In this document: positions 1-8,608 of the stretch, in pieces | Layout of the letters: every line of letters begins with the position of its first letter | Position numbering within the stretch: position 1 is the first letter of the stretch | NCBI GenBank assembly: GCA_045601345.1 | Contig: JAZRZL010000018.1 | Coordinates: forward strand, 26,043-90,042 | DNA length: 64,000 nucleotides | Direction: 5' to 3' | DNA from: SVMC01 sp045601345 | Lineage (GTDB): Bacteria > Bacillota > Clostridia > Oscillospirales > Oscillospiraceae | Position numbers and translations under genes: made by a program | Notes under the pieces: model-generated | What the model was told of the DNA's origin: nothing | Database searches by the model: none | What the model saw: only the letters and a program-made list of their open reading frames with translations

Positions 1-1
1 A

Positions 2-445
2 CAGGGCTGCTTCATTACCGATGATGAGGTACAGCGTGTGGTTTCCTTTATCAAGTCCCAGCAGCTCAATGTGAGCATTCAGGAGCAGGAAAAAATTTTG
101 GAACAGATTTCTAATAAAGCAGATAGCCAAGATTCCAATAATGCGGAAGGATCCTCTATTGAATCAGAGGGGGATGAGCTTCTTCCGGCTGCGGTTGAGG
201 TCATTCTTGAATCCGGCATGGCCTCGGTTTCCATGCTCCAGCGCAGATTAAAGCTCGGCTATGCCAGAGCGGCAAGAATTGTGGACGAAATGGAAGAAAA
301 AGGAATTGTTGGTCCCTTTGAAGGCTCCAAGCCAAGACAGCTTTTAATCACAAGAGAGCAGTGGGATGCCATGCAAAATGGTACGCAGCTGTCAATTTCT
401 GACCCTGTACTGCAAGAAATGGGTGAAGATGGCAATATAGAATAA
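2..445 (+). CDS. FtsK/SpoIIIE-family DNA translocase, C-terminal end (partial)
   Basis: The reading frame is already open at base 2 and ends with TAA at 443-445, so the gene begins before the window. The visible part carries a short acidic linker followed by the C-terminal gamma winged-helix domain (from LLPAAVEVILESGMASVSML to the PRQLLIT end). In this family the domain recognises KOPS/SRS sequences and directs the hexameric motor that pumps chromosomal DNA through the division or sporulation septum. The motor domain lies outside the window. SpoIIIE and FtsK cannot be told apart from this fragment. Confidence 0.9.
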   Translation, partial: QGCFITDDEVQRVVSFIKSQQLNVSIQEQEKILEQISNKADSQDSNNAEGSSIESEGDELLPAAVEVILESGMASVSMLQRRLKLGYARAARIVDEMEEKGIVGPFEGSKPRQLLITREQWDAMQNGTQLSISDPVLQEMGEDGNIE

Positions 446-473
446 ATTTTTCTGAAAAAGAAGCAGATTATAG

Positions 474-502
474 TTTACAAAATGAAAAAAATGTGGTAAA
501 GT
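474..502 (+). promoter_or_regulatory. sigma-A-type promoter of the ECF transporter gene
   Basis: A -35 element TTTACA (474-479) is separated by 17 bases from a -10 element TAAAGT (497-502). The predicted start near 509 coincides with the first base of a folded leader. The prediction rests on motif and spacing only. Confidence 0.5.
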
Positions 503-508
503 AACAAA

Positions 509-561
509 GTTGCATTGCACCTGCAAAGCAGGGCGAGAGCACAATGAAAGGATGCAATACC
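509..561 (+). promoter_or_regulatory. compact structured 5' leader before the ECF S-component gene
   Basis: The 53-nt leader between the predicted transcription start and the ATG at 562 is rich in pairing. TTGCAT (510-515) can pair with ATGCAA (552-557), CATTG (513-517) with CAATG (542-546), and CCTGC (520-524) with GCAGG (528-532), leaving GCGAGAGC unpaired. The ribosome-binding AAAGGA (547-552) lies inside or beside the outer helix, which would allow control of translation. I do not recognise it as a known riboswitch class. Confidence 0.35.
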
Positions 562-1191
562 ATGAAACAAAATAATACTGGCTTACGCAACACCAGATTC
601 CTTACAGAACTGGCAGTTCTTACAGCAATTGAGTTGATTCTGGAGCTCTCCGGTCTTGGCTATATCCACACCAAGTTTTTGGAGTTTACGATTATGCAGA
701 TTCCTGTGATCGTAGGTGCCGTTGTGCTTGGCCCTATTGGGGGGTTGGTTCTGGGTAGTGTTTTTGGCCTGACGAGCTTCTGGCAATGCTTTGGAAAAAG
801 CTGGTTTGGTGCTACGCTGCTGTCCATCAGTCCTTTGGGTACCTTTGCGACCTGCGTGATTCCCAGAGTGGCAATGGGTCTAGTGTGTGCATATTTGTTC
901 CGTGTGCTATACGGCAAGCGGAATAGGCTGTTTTCCAAGCTCTCCGGCAGGACAGGCTCTATGCTATGCTGTGCCATTGTGGGGCTGAGCGGTGCGCTGC
1001 TCAATACCGTTTTGTTTATGGGATTCCTTGTCACCATTTTTGGAAAATCTGATTTCCTGCTGAATATGGGCAGTCAACAGATTATCCCGTTTGTGGTTGG
1101 CATGGTTGGCGTTCAGGGACTGATTGAAGCAGTCATTTGCTGTGTTGTCAGCGCCAGTATCTCATACGCGCTCCTAAGAGCAAGAAAATAA
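562..1191 (+). CDS. ECF transporter S component (vitamin-type, substrate unknown)
   Basis: This is a very hydrophobic protein of about 209 residues with five or six membrane segments and the glycine-rich pattern GAVVLGPIGGLVLGSVFGLT. That pattern is typical of substrate-binding S components of energy-coupling factor importers (ECF_trnsprt, PF12822). S components bind a vitamin or precursor in the membrane and dock on a shared EcfAA'T module, which is not encoded in this window. I chose the ATG at 562 because AAAGGA lies 9 bases upstream; an in-frame ATG at 544 lies inside the leader structure. The FWQCFGKSWFGA stretch suggests the subgroup often labelled pantothenate-like, but the substrate cannot be read from sequence. 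Confidence 0.75.
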   Translation: MKQNNTGLRNTRFLTELAVLTAIELILELSGLGYIHTKFLEFTIMQIPVIVGAVVLGPIGGLVLGSVFGLTSFWQCFGKSWFGATLLSISPLGTFATCVIPRVAMGLVCAYLFRVLYGKRNRLFSKLSGRTGSMLCCAIVGLSGALLNTVLFMGFLVTIFGKSDFLLNMGSQQIIPFVVGMVGVQGLIEAVICCVVSASISYALLRARK

Positions 1192-1228
1192 CCTGTAGTT
1201 TTTGCAGGAAATGGAGGCAAAAGTAAAT

Positions 1229-2500
1229 ATGAAAAGAAGTGTAACCACGCTTGTGATTGTTGTCGTACTAACGGCAGCACTCCTGTTCACCGCTTTTTGC
1301 GGTATCGGTTCGTTTATCCAGCCAACGAAGGATGGCATCGTTCTGGGTCTCGATCTGGTTGGCGGCTCGGAAATTACTTATGAAGCTGTTGTCCCCGTTG
1401 GCGCTCAGGATGTTGATGAGGGCATGAATAGTGCGATTTCCATGCTTCGTCAGCGTCTTGATGCTCTGGGCTACACCGAAGCCAATGCTTACAAATCCGG
1501 TGACCGTCAGATCGTTGTGGAAATTCCCGCAGTCAGCGATCCTGAAGAAGCTGTCCAGAAGCTCGGCTCCACGGCTGTTGTCACTTTCAAGGATGCCGAT
1601 GATAAGGTTTGGATTGATGGCAACGACATTGAAAAGGCTTACTACGAATATTCCGCTACGGATGAGTCCGGCGTACCGCATCATCATGTCGTTTTGACCT
1701 TCACCTCCACTGGCCGCAGCAAGTTTATTGAAGCAACCAAGAGCGTGGCTTCCCGTACCGGCGGCGATAATTATCTGTCCATTTACCTGGATGAAGATGA
1801 AATCTCCACTCCTATGGTTGACAGTGAGTATGCTTCCACTGGCATTAACTCCGAATCCGCTATCATCACCCTTGGCGATAATGCTAAGGCTGAAGATGCT
1901 ACCTATCTTGCGAACCTGATCTCTGCCGGTCAGATGCCCTTCAGCCTGGAATGTGTCAAGCTGCAGGGTGTGGGCGCTTCCCTCGGTGAGCGTTCTCTGC
2001 AGACCAGCCTTCTGGCAGGTCTGATCGGTCTGATCATTGTTATTCTGTTCATGATCGTTGTTTACCGCGTTATGGGCGTGATCTCCTGCATCGCTCTGAC
2101 GCTCTACGGTGCTCTGATGGCAGTTCTGCTGTCCGTATTCCACCTGAACCTGAGCCTTCCCGGAATTGCAGGTATCATCCTCACTATTGGTATGGCCGTG
2201 GATGCCAACGTCATTATTTACGAGCGCATTAAGGAAGAGCTGAGAACCGGCAAGACCCTGCGCTATGCAATTGACACCGGCTACAAGGGCGCTCTGATTG
2301 CTATCGTGGACTCCAACATCACCACCATTCTTGCTGGTATTGTTCTGTGGATCTTCGGCACTGGTACCATCATCGGCTTTGCGCAGACTCTGCTGATCGG
2401 TGTTATCCTGTCCATGATCATTATGCTGGTTGTTACCAAGCAGCTGCTCCATGCTGCCGTCGGTCTGGGAATTCGCAGCCCGAAGGCCTACTGTGTTTGA
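1229..2500 (+). CDS. secD: protein translocase subunit SecD
   Basis: SecD is the larger half of the SecDF accessory complex that uses the ion gradient to pull preproteins out of the SecYEG channel. The 423-residue protein has an N-terminal membrane anchor, an extracytoplasmic region with the early motif VLGLDLVGGSE, and a C-terminal bundle of membrane helices containing GMAVDANVIIYERIKEE, the signature of SecD/RND proteins. An SD GGAGG at 1213-1217 favours the ATG at 1229 over an in-frame start at 1202. secF follows after 15 bases, so the two are cotranscribed as separate genes and not as the fused SecDF of Bacillus. Confidence 0.95.
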   Translation: MKRSVTTLVIVVVLTAALLFTAFCGIGSFIQPTKDGIVLGLDLVGGSEITYEAVVPVGAQDVDEGMNSAISMLRQRLDALGYTEANAYKSGDRQIVVEIPAVSDPEEAVQKLGSTAVVTFKDADDKVWIDGNDIEKAYYEYSATDESGVPHHHVVLTFTSTGRSKFIEATKSVASRTGGDNYLSIYLDEDEISTPMVDSEYASTGINSESAIITLGDNAKAEDATYLANLISAGQMPFSLECVKLQGVGASLGERSLQTSLLAGLIGLIIVILFMIVVYRVMGVISCIALTLYGALMAVLLSVFHLNLSLPGIAGIILTIGMAVDANVIIYERIKEELRTGKTLRYAIDTGYKGALIAIVDSNITTILAGIVLWIFGTGTIIGFAQTLLIGVILSMIIMLVVTKQLLHAAVGLGIRSPKAYCV

Positions 2501-2515
2501 TAGGAGGTGCCCGAA

Positions 2516-3439
2516 ATGCTTGATAAGATGAGATCTTTTAGCTTCACCAAAAATTTCAAGGTGCTGTCCATTATTGCGGCTCTGTTTGTTTGCGTTGGCC
2601 TGATCGGCCTGATTCTCCTGCCCTTCGGCGTACAGCTATTCAAGTTTGATATCGACTTCGTCGGTGGTACCACCATGCAGTTCGAAATGCATCAGGCAAT
2701 CACCACCGATATCACCAATGACGTTGCCGCCATTCTCAAGGATGTAAGCGGTTATGATGCTTCCTCCGTCACCAAGGCCGGTGACTCTGGTACGCAGGTT
2801 GTTGTCAAGTGCCGTGAGATCGACTCCGAGACCCGTGACGCTGTCTTTAATGCTGTCGCAGAGAAGTACAACCTTGCACAGGAAGATTACCTCAAGAGCG
2901 ACTATGTTTCCGCTTCTGTCGGCTCCGACCTTCGCAATAAGGCCATTAAGGCTTCCCTGATTGCTATTTTCCTGATTCTGGTTTATATCACCATTCGCTT
3001 TGAGTTCCGTTCTGGTGTTGCAGCCATCATTGCCCTAGTTCATGACCTGCTGGTAATGCTGTCCATGTACATCATCTTCCGCATTCCCTTCAACATGAAC
3101 TTTATCGCTGCTGCTCTGACCATTCTTGGTTATTCCATCAATGCCACTATCGTGGTATTTGACCGTATCCGTGAAATCAGAAAGAAGGAAGCTGGTAAGA
3201 AGGGTGTCGAATTTGCTGACATCGTTGACAGAGCTATTCATCAGACGCTTACCCGCTCCATCAATACCACCATTACCACCCTCGTGGTTATGGTTATGCT
3301 GCTTATCCTCGGTGTCAGCTCCATCCGCAACTTCGCTGCTCCCATCTGCTGCGGTGTCATCGCTGGCTGCTTCTCTTCTGTCTGCATCTCCGGTCCTATG
3401 TGGAATCTGATGATGCCCAAGAGCAACAAGAAGGCATAA
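2516..3439 (+). CDS. secF: protein translocase subunit SecF
   Basis: SecF pairs with SecD in the membrane. The 307-residue protein has an N-terminal helix, a short external domain beginning DFVGGTTMQFEM, and five further membrane helices with GYSINATIVVFDRIRE. This last motif is the SecF counterpart of the SecD transmembrane-4 signature; many proteobacterial SecF proteins have Asp where Ala stands here. The ATG at 2516 has AGGAGG directly upstream (2502-2507); a GTG at 2507 is in frame but overlaps that site. A strong terminator follows. Confidence 0.95.
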   Translation: MLDKMRSFSFTKNFKVLSIIAALFVCVGLIGLILLPFGVQLFKFDIDFVGGTTMQFEMHQAITTDITNDVAAILKDVSGYDASSVTKAGDSGTQVVVKCREIDSETRDAVFNAVAEKYNLAQEDYLKSDYVSASVGSDLRNKAIKASLIAIFLILVYITIRFEFRSGVAAIIALVHDLLVMLSMYIIFRIPFNMNFIAAALTILGYSINATIVVFDRIREIRKKEAGKKGVEFADIVDRAIHQTLTRSINTTITTLVVMVMLLILGVSSIRNFAAPICCGVIAGCFSSVCISGPMWNLMMPKSNKKA

Positions 3440-3455
3440 TTTTCTGCTTCATTCT

Positions 3456-3494
3456 ACGGCGCAGTTCTGTAATGGACTGCGCCGTTATTTTTTT
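3456..3494 (+). terminator. rho-independent terminator after secF
   Basis: The 10-bp arms ACGGCGCAGT (3456-3465) and ACTGCGCCGT (3476-3485) form a perfect GC-rich stem followed by a T-rich run. It closes the secDF unit and insulates the sporulation operon downstream. Confidence 0.9.
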
Positions 3495-3498
3495 GCTT

Positions 3499-3527
3499 TC
3501 ATAATTTCTTCTCTGGCCTCATAATCT
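3499..3527 (+). promoter_or_regulatory. possible sigma-E-type promoter of the spoIIIA operon
   Basis: TCATAATT (3499-3506) and CATAATCT (3520-3527) are 13 bases apart and loosely resemble the -35 and -10 elements used by sporulation sigma-E. The known mother-cell control of spoIIIA makes this plausible, but the match is weak. Confidence 0.3.
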
Positions 3528-3544
3528 TTTCTGGGAGGGAGTAT

Positions 3545-4429
3545 ATGAACAAAAGCTATCTATCAGTTTTTCCCACGGCGCTCGCTGAAGGTATTGATAG
3601 ACTGACAGCAAGTGAGAGGAAAGGCTTACAAGAGATCCGTCTACGATGTGGCCAGCCAGCTGCCTACTTGGTGGATGGACAAGAGCGCGTGATTCCTTGG
3701 GGCGCATCTGGATATTTGGTGGATGAGAAATGTTTGCAGGAAATTGTCAATCGTGCGACTGGCTATAGCACTTATGCTGTTCATCATCAGCTTAGTCGTG
3801 GCTATTTGACACTTCCCGGCGGACATCGACTTGGCTTATGCGGTCAGGCTGTTATGGGACAAGAAGGAATCCGCACATTAAAAGAGATATCTTCTTTAAA
3901 TCTCCGCATTGCAAAGCATATCCCCGAGAGTTATTCGGAGGCAGAAGCTTATTTCCTCCATCATCCAGCCTCGACCTTACTTTCAGGGCCACCCGGCTGC
4001 GGAAAAACCACGCTTTTACGTCATTTGATTCGTCTTTCAAGTGATACGATGCATCAACGTGTGGGGATTGTGGACGAGCGAATGGAGATTGCAGCCTGTA
4101 CGGGAGGCAAGATGGGCTTCCCTTTGGGTGCGATGACAGATGTTTTATCCGGCGCACCAAAATCTGAGGGGATTTACCTGTTACTTCGTACAATGAACCC
4201 GGATTGGATTGCTGTGGACGAAATTACCGATGAGAAGGATCTGGAAGCTCTTTTACGTTCCTCCTTTTGCGGTGTCCGCATTCTGGCAACGGCGCATATG
4301 TTTTGCCGTGACGATCTGTATTCCCGTCCGCTTTATGCAAAAATGTGTGAAATGAACTTATTTGAGAACCTGATTCTTATGGACAAGAATCATGGAATCC
4401 GTGCAGAAAGGATGAAAACAAATGATTAA
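3545..4429 (+). CDS. spoIIIAA: stage III sporulation protein AA (secretion ATPase)
   Basis: SpoIIIAA is the cytoplasmic ATPase of the SpoIIIA-SpoIIQ channel that links mother cell and forespore after engulfment; it resembles type II/IV secretion ATPases. The 294-residue product has Walker A GPPGCGKTT near residues 148-156 and a Walker B-like stretch DWIAVDEITDE. A strong SD (GGGAGGGAG) precedes the ATG. It is the first of eight tightly packed genes and overlaps spoIIIAB by 8 bases. Confidence 0.95.
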   Translation: MNKSYLSVFPTALAEGIDRLTASERKGLQEIRLRCGQPAAYLVDGQERVIPWGASGYLVDEKCLQEIVNRATGYSTYAVHHQLSRGYLTLPGGHRLGLCGQAVMGQEGIRTLKEISSLNLRIAKHIPESYSEAEAYFLHHPASTLLSGPPGCGKTTLLRHLIRLSSDTMHQRVGIVDERMEIAACTGGKMGFPLGAMTDVLSGAPKSEGIYLLLRTMNPDWIAVDEITDEKDLEALLRSSFCGVRILATAHMFCRDDLYSRPLYAKMCEMNLFENLILMDKNHGIRAERMKTND

Positions 4430-4934
4430 GCTGCTGGGAGCCTCCTTCATTGTCATTGCGGCGGCCTCTGTGGGAATTCGAATGGCAAGAAATGTCAGGA
4501 TGGAGGAACGATGCCTGTCTCAACTTGCAAAAATATTGGAAATGATGGCATGGGAGATTGAAAGCCGATTAACATCTATAGCACCCCTATGTGATATGGC
4601 CGCTTTGCAATGCACAGGTACACTCTCTGAGATGTTCTCTGCACTGGCAAAAAGCTTTGCAGAGCAGGATGCTGAGGATGTCTGTCATATTATGGATGCC
4701 ATATTATTGCGCTTTGGTAGCAGTCTTCCGGCATCGTGCCATTACCGTCTAAGAGAGCTTGGAAGTATTTTAGGTGCGTATGAGGCGGATGAACAGGTAA
4801 AGGCTCTCAACGGTTTACACAACAGAATCAATCGCTCTCTGGAAGAGCTTCGGGAGGGGAGAACACAGCGTTGCAGAAGTTATGAGGTAATGGGTGTATG
4901 TGCTGGATGTGCTTTGGCAATTTTGCTTCTTTAA
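4422..4934 (+). CDS. spoIIIAB: stage III sporulation protein AB
   Basis: This is a 170-residue protein with hydrophobic helices at both ends and a helical middle resembling type II secretion GspF domains, as described for SpoIIIAB. It is thought to be the membrane platform on which SpoIIIAA acts. The start overlaps the end of spoIIIAA, which indicates translational coupling. Assignment rests on length, topology and its fixed position in the operon. Confidence 0.9.
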   Translation: MIKLLGASFIVIAAASVGIRMARNVRMEERCLSQLAKILEMMAWEIESRLTSIAPLCDMAALQCTGTLSEMFSALAKSFAEQDAEDVCHIMDAILLRFGSSLPASCHYRLRELGSILGAYEADEQVKALNGLHNRINRSLEELREGRTQRCRSYEVMGVCAGCALAILLL

Positions 4935-4937
4935 TGC

Positions 4938-5132
4938 ATGGAAATTGATCTAATTTTTAAAATTGCAGCCATTGGCATTATCATTTCAATTCTCAATCAG
5001 GTGCTTGTCCGTTCCGGGCGGGAGGAGCAGGCAACCATGACAACGCTTGCAGGGCTGGTTGTGGTGTTGATGATGGTAGTACAACGGATTGCGGAGCTTT
5101 TTGATATGGTAAAGGAACTGTTTCATTTTTGA
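4938..5132 (+). CDS. spoIIIAC: stage III sporulation protein AC
   Basis: This 64-residue protein has two membrane helices separated by the polar loop VRSGREEQATMTT. The length and the pattern IDLIFKIAAIGIIISILNQV are typical of SpoIIIAC, a small channel component. Its TGA stop overlaps the ATG of spoIIIAD (ATGA), so the two are translationally coupled. Confidence 0.92.
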   Translation: MEIDLIFKIAAIGIIISILNQVLVRSGREEQATMTTLAGLVVVLMMVVQRIAELFDMVKELFHF

Positions 5133-5524
5133 TGAGTGATTTTTTAAAGCTCTCAGGCATGGCGTTGCTTGCAGCATTGCTGAGCAGTATTTTGGACAAG
5201 CGGGACCGTGCATTTGCCATGGGACTGGGATTGCTGACGTGTACAGTGGTGCTTTATGGATGCATTAAAAATCTAGCGCCTGTTGCCAATATCATGGGGG
5301 AACTGTCTGTCCTCAGCGGCCTTGGCAACGGTTTTCTGGAGCCGTTGGTTAAAACTGCTGGGATTGGAGTTGTAACGCAGATCGCTTGTGGAGTATGTAC
5401 GGACTGTGGACAAAATGCGCTTGCCAAGGTGGCGGAGCTTTGCGGTACGGTAGCAGCAATCTGTATGTCTATGCCGCTATTATCCTCCGCATTGGAGCTA
5501 TTGCAGCAAATGATGGAGGGTTAA
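5132..5524 (+). CDS. spoIIIAD: stage III sporulation protein AD
   Basis: The 130-residue hydrophobic protein has four predicted helices and belongs with SpoIIIAC to one small-membrane-protein family. The ATG at 5132 overlaps the preceding stop; a TTG one codon earlier is also in frame but less likely. Together with SpoIIIAC it is proposed to form part of the mother-cell membrane ring. Confidence 0.92.
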   Translation: MSDFLKLSGMALLAALLSSILDKRDRAFAMGLGLLTCTVVLYGCIKNLAPVANIMGELSVLSGLGNGFLEPLVKTAGIGVVTQIACGVCTDCGQNALAKVAELCGTVAAICMSMPLLSSALELLQQMMEG

Positions 5525-6574
5525 ATGCGACGATGGATTTTATGCTTTGTGTTTCTACTCTTCTTCAATATGCCTGTTTTTGCGGTGGATGAAAATTCTC
5601 TGCGTGAGGCACTTCCGAAGGAAGCTAGTACATATGTTGAGGATATTCCGTTTGGTGGGGGTTTTTCCGAAGGAATTACGGCTATTTTGAAAAAAGTCTT
5701 TCCAACAGTTTTACCGACGGTTCACACTGCACTTCAAAGTGTTGGTATGATGCTTGCAGCGCTTATCCTTTGTGCGCTTTCCCAAAAGGAGGGGACATTG
5801 ACACCTGCCACCATTGCCGGGGTGTTTGCTATAGCATCTGCTGGGATGCTGGAGGTGCAGTCTCTGGCAAAAAGTGGACAGGAAGCGCTATATCAGATGC
5901 AGAGCTTTGGTGATCTGCTTTTGCCTGCCATGGCGGCTTCTACAGCGGCATCAGGTGGAATTACGTCTTCCTCCGCAATCTATGCCGGAACTGCTTTTTT
6001 TACAGATGTTTTGATGCATGGGTTCAGTGGTGTTTTCCTGCCAATGACCTATGCCTATGTTGCTGTGAGTGCAGCCCATGCGTTATGTGATAATGATCTT
6101 CTCTCTCGCATTGCAGATTTAATCAAATGGGCAATTCAATCCGGCCTCAAGCTATGCCTATTTCTTTTCCTTGCTTATATGGGTCTGACCGGTTTATTTT
6201 CCGGCTCAGCAGATGCTACAGCGGTGAAGGCGGCAAAGCTGACCTTATCAGGAGTGGTACCTGTGGTAGGCAGTATGATTTCCGATGCTTCCGAGACGGT
6301 AATTCTCGGTGCCTTGACCCTAAAAAATGCTATGGGTATTTTCGGAATGCTTGCAGTTGTATCTATCTGCATTGGTCCGTTTCTCAGGACAGGTGTATCC
6401 TATCTTGTGATGAAGCTTTCCACTGCTGCCGGAAGTGCGCTGGGGACAAAGCCGCTGATTTCTCTTATGGATGCCATAACGGATGCCATGGGGTTTTTGT
6501 TGGCTATGACAGGAACCGGTGGGGTGTTACTGCTGATTTCCTGCGTTTGCTATTTGAAGGTGACGGGGGTATGA
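5525..6574 (+). CDS. spoIIIAE: stage III sporulation protein AE
   Basis: This 349-residue polytopic protein begins with a cleavable-looking signal (MRRWILCFVFLLFFNMPVFA) and has about seven further hydrophobic helices. The family is a large membrane component of the feeding-tube channel with distant likeness to export-gate and transporter proteins. The start follows the spoIIIAD stop directly. The TGA overlaps the spoIIIAF ATG. Confidence 0.93.
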   Translation: MRRWILCFVFLLFFNMPVFAVDENSLREALPKEASTYVEDIPFGGGFSEGITAILKKVFPTVLPTVHTALQSVGMMLAALILCALSQKEGTLTPATIAGVFAIASAGMLEVQSLAKSGQEALYQMQSFGDLLLPAMAASTAASGGITSSSAIYAGTAFFTDVLMHGFSGVFLPMTYAYVAVSAAHALCDNDLLSRIADLIKWAIQSGLKLCLFLFLAYMGLTGLFSGSADATAVKAAKLTLSGVVPVVGSMISDASETVILGALTLKNAMGIFGMLAVVSICIGPFLRTGVSYLVMKLSTAAGSALGTKPLISLMDAITDAMGFLLAMTGTGGVLLLISCVCYLKVTGV

Positions 6575-7047
6575 AAAAATATCTCTTTTCTGTCATCGCG
6601 GCAGCAATTCTGGTCAGTCTCTTTTCCACATTCCAACAGAAAAAGGGAATATCAAAGATTTTTCGCATTTGCTGTGCGCTTTTTCTCTTTGCAGCTCTGT
6701 TAAAACCCCTAATAAATCTGGAATTGGATGATCCAGAGCGATGGTTTTTCCGATACCAGCCAGAGGAGCAAGTGATTTCTCAGGCGATAGAGGACAGCGA
6801 AAAGGAAACCGCAGTGCTCATAACCCGGCAGACAGAGGAATATATATTGGACAAAGCCGAAGAGCTTGGCTTTTCGCCTACGGTTGAAATTAATCTTGCC
6901 GCATTGTCAGAGCATTACCAATATCCCTATCGCGTAACACTGCGAGGACAATGGACGCAAAGCCAAAAGGAGGCGCTAAGCCAATACATTGCCCAAATCC
7001 TGGGTATCCCGGAGGAACGTCAAATATGGAACGACCCGGCATCCTAA
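6571..7047 (+). CDS. spoIIIAF: stage III sporulation protein AF
   Basis: The 158-residue protein has two N-terminal membrane helices (residues about 3-20 and 32-48) and a soluble C-terminal domain of the ring-building type shared with secretion-system proteins. The frame is open far upstream inside spoIIIAE, but the ATG at 6571 overlapping the spoIIIAE stop is the coupled start. Its end overlaps the start of spoIIIAG by 22 bases. Confidence 0.9.
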   Translation: MKKYLFSVIAAAILVSLFSTFQQKKGISKIFRICCALFLFAALLKPLINLELDDPERWFFRYQPEEQVISQAIEDSEKETAVLITRQTEEYILDKAEELGFSPTVEINLAALSEHYQYPYRVTLRGQWTQSQKEALSQYIAQILGIPEERQIWNDPAS

Positions 7048-7535
7048 AACGGATTGTAAAATTCCTGAATCATAACAAATATCCCTTGCTTGTGCTTCTT
7101 CTTGGGGCGGCCTTCATCCTCTGGCCATCGCAGAAGAATGAAGCACCTGTGCCGGAGACTGTCATCTCTGCGCCTGCGCCTCCTACGGCAGAGGAACAGA
7201 TGGAGGAAATATTATCTCATATGGAAGGTGCAGGACAGGTACGTGTGATGCTGACAAGAAAAACAGAGGACGAAACTGTCTACCAAACGGACACAGTTAC
7301 CCGAAACGGCGGTGAAGAAACAATGGAGCAGGAGGCGCAGACCGTTCTTGCCTCCGCCTCTGGCGGTGGAGAAACACCACTGATCCGACAAAAAATTTGC
7401 GGAGAATATCAAGGAGCACTGATTGTCTGTCAAGGCGCGGACAGTGCGAGGGTGCGGCTGGAATTGGTGAATGCCGTGGCGGACCTGACAGGGCTTTCCA
7501 CGGATCGTATCACAGTAATCAAAATGAAATCATAA
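7026..7535 (+). CDS. spoIIIAG: stage III sporulation protein AG
   Basis: SpoIIIAG forms the large oligomeric ring in the intermembrane space of the engulfed forespore. The 169-residue product has one N-terminal membrane helix (YPLLVLLLGAAFILWP) and a C-terminal soluble domain. A proline/alanine linker (PVPETVISAPAPPT) precedes the domain. The ATG at 7026 gives the usual family length; the frame is open further upstream only as overlap with spoIIIAF. Confidence 0.9.
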   Translation: MERPGILKRIVKFLNHNKYPLLVLLLGAAFILWPSQKNEAPVPETVISAPAPPTAEEQMEEILSHMEGAGQVRVMLTRKTEDETVYQTDTVTRNGGEETMEQEAQTVLASASGGGETPLIRQKICGEYQGALIVCQGADSARVRLELVNAVADLTGLSTDRITVIKMKS

Positions 7536-7549
7536 AGGGAGGACGCATA

Positions 7550-8125
7550 ATGAAAAATTGGAAACGGAGTGCTGTTGTGGCAGCGGTATTTGTATTTGTG
7601 TGTGCTGGGATCTATCTAAATTGGTACTATACAAAACAGGAAGAGACACCTCTACTCACCGATGTTTTAAATGACGAGCAGGTGCTCGGAGAGGATACGC
7701 TGGTTATGGCAGAGCAGGAGGATGTCCTACTGGAAACTTCAACAGAAGGGTTGGAGACCCCGGAGGATTTGGGTGGAGATTCTTTTGCCTCCATCCGTCT
7801 GAGCCGGCAGGGCGCAAGGGATGCCGCAATTGAGACTTTGCAGGAGACGATTGCCTATGCTGGTGGAGAGGATGATTCCACAACGACCTCCAAGCAGCTA
7901 GAGGGTATTGTAGAAGCCTCTCTGAGTGAAGCACAAATTGAAAGTCTGGTAGTTGCCAAGGGCTATGCCGACTGTGTAGCCTATATGACAGACGATGGCA
8001 TCTCTGTTGCTGTTGCCGCGCCGGAGGAGGGATTACAGGAGACAGATGTTGCACTTATCAGCGATATTGTCACTGGACAGACGGATTATGAGATGTCTGA
8101 CATCCGAATCATTGAGGTGCAATAG
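7550..8125 (+). CDS. spoIIIAH: stage III sporulation protein AH
   Basis: SpoIIIAH spans the mother-cell membrane and docks through its C-terminal domain onto forespore SpoIIQ. This 191-residue protein has one membrane helix near residues 8-26, an acidic low-complexity linker, and a C-terminal domain with the YscJ-like ring fold (AQIESLVVAKGYADCVAYMT). SD GGGAGG lies 8 bases before the ATG. No spoIIQ is in the window; in Clostridia a LytM protein elsewhere takes that role. Confidence 0.9.
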   Translation: MKNWKRSAVVAAVFVFVCAGIYLNWYYTKQEETPLLTDVLNDEQVLGEDTLVMAEQEDVLLETSTEGLETPEDLGGDSFASIRLSRQGARDAAIETLQETIAYAGGEDDSTTTSKQLEGIVEASLSEAQIESLVVAKGYADCVAYMTDDGISVAVAAPEEGLQETDVALISDIVTGQTDYEMSDIRIIEVQ

Positions 8126-8166
8126 AAGAGCTTTGCAGAGAATTGGTACAGATTAGGAAAATGCTA

Positions 8167-8194
8167 TTGTTTTTTCTTTAAAATGTGATACAAT
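8167..8194 (+). promoter_or_regulatory. sigma-A-type promoter before the Asp23-like gene
   Basis: TTGTTT (8167-8172) and TACAAT (8189-8194) are separated by 16 bases, 30 bases upstream of the ATG. It would start the long asp23-nusB-xseAB-ispA transcript. Confidence 0.55.
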
Positions 8195-8224
8195 AAGATG
8201 AATAAACAAAGGAGGACGGCAGTC

Positions 8225-8593
8225 ATGAGTGAATGCAAGGAGTTTATCACGCAGTCGCAGGAAGACGGTGTCATCCATATTTCTCAGGATGTGATTGCCA
8301 CTATTGCCGCTGTTGCAGCCAATGAAGTGGAGGGCGTTGCTGCGCTTGCCAGTCAGAGTGCAGACTTTTCTGAACGCTTCAGCAAAAAAAGCATTGTCAA
8401 GGGCATCCGCCTTTGCCTTACCGAAAATGATGAGGTTTGCATTGAGTGCTGCCTGATTGCTCAGTATGGCTACAGTGTTGTGGAGTTGGCAAAGAATGTG
8501 CAGGAGAGCATCTATTCTGCCATTGAGTCTATGACGGCACTGAAGATTGCATCCGTGGATGTGAATATCTGCGGGATTGCTATGAAGAAGTAA
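8225..8593 (+). CDS. Asp23/Gls24 family protein
   Basis: The 122-residue protein matches the small Asp23/Gls24 (DUF322) family with the pattern ISQDVIATIAAVAANEVEGV and the closing VDVNICGIAM. Such proteins are cytoplasmic or membrane-associated and are linked to envelope homeostasis; the exact function is not settled. Start choice follows AAAGGAGG (8208-8215); a frame-compatible ATG at 8198 lies upstream of that site. Placement directly before nusB is common in Clostridia. Confidence 0.88.
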   Translation: MSECKEFITQSQEDGVIHISQDVIATIAAVAANEVEGVAALASQSADFSERFSKKSIVKGIRLCLTENDEVCIECCLIAQYGYSVVELAKNVQESIYSAIESMTALKIASVDVNICGIAMKK

Positions 8594-8608
8594 TACGGAG
8601 AATACGCT

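Noticed and set aside
509..561. THF riboswitch before the ECF gene
   Set aside because: GCGAGAGC and a nearby ATGCA recall the THF class, but the leader is about half the needed length and lacks the 5' half.
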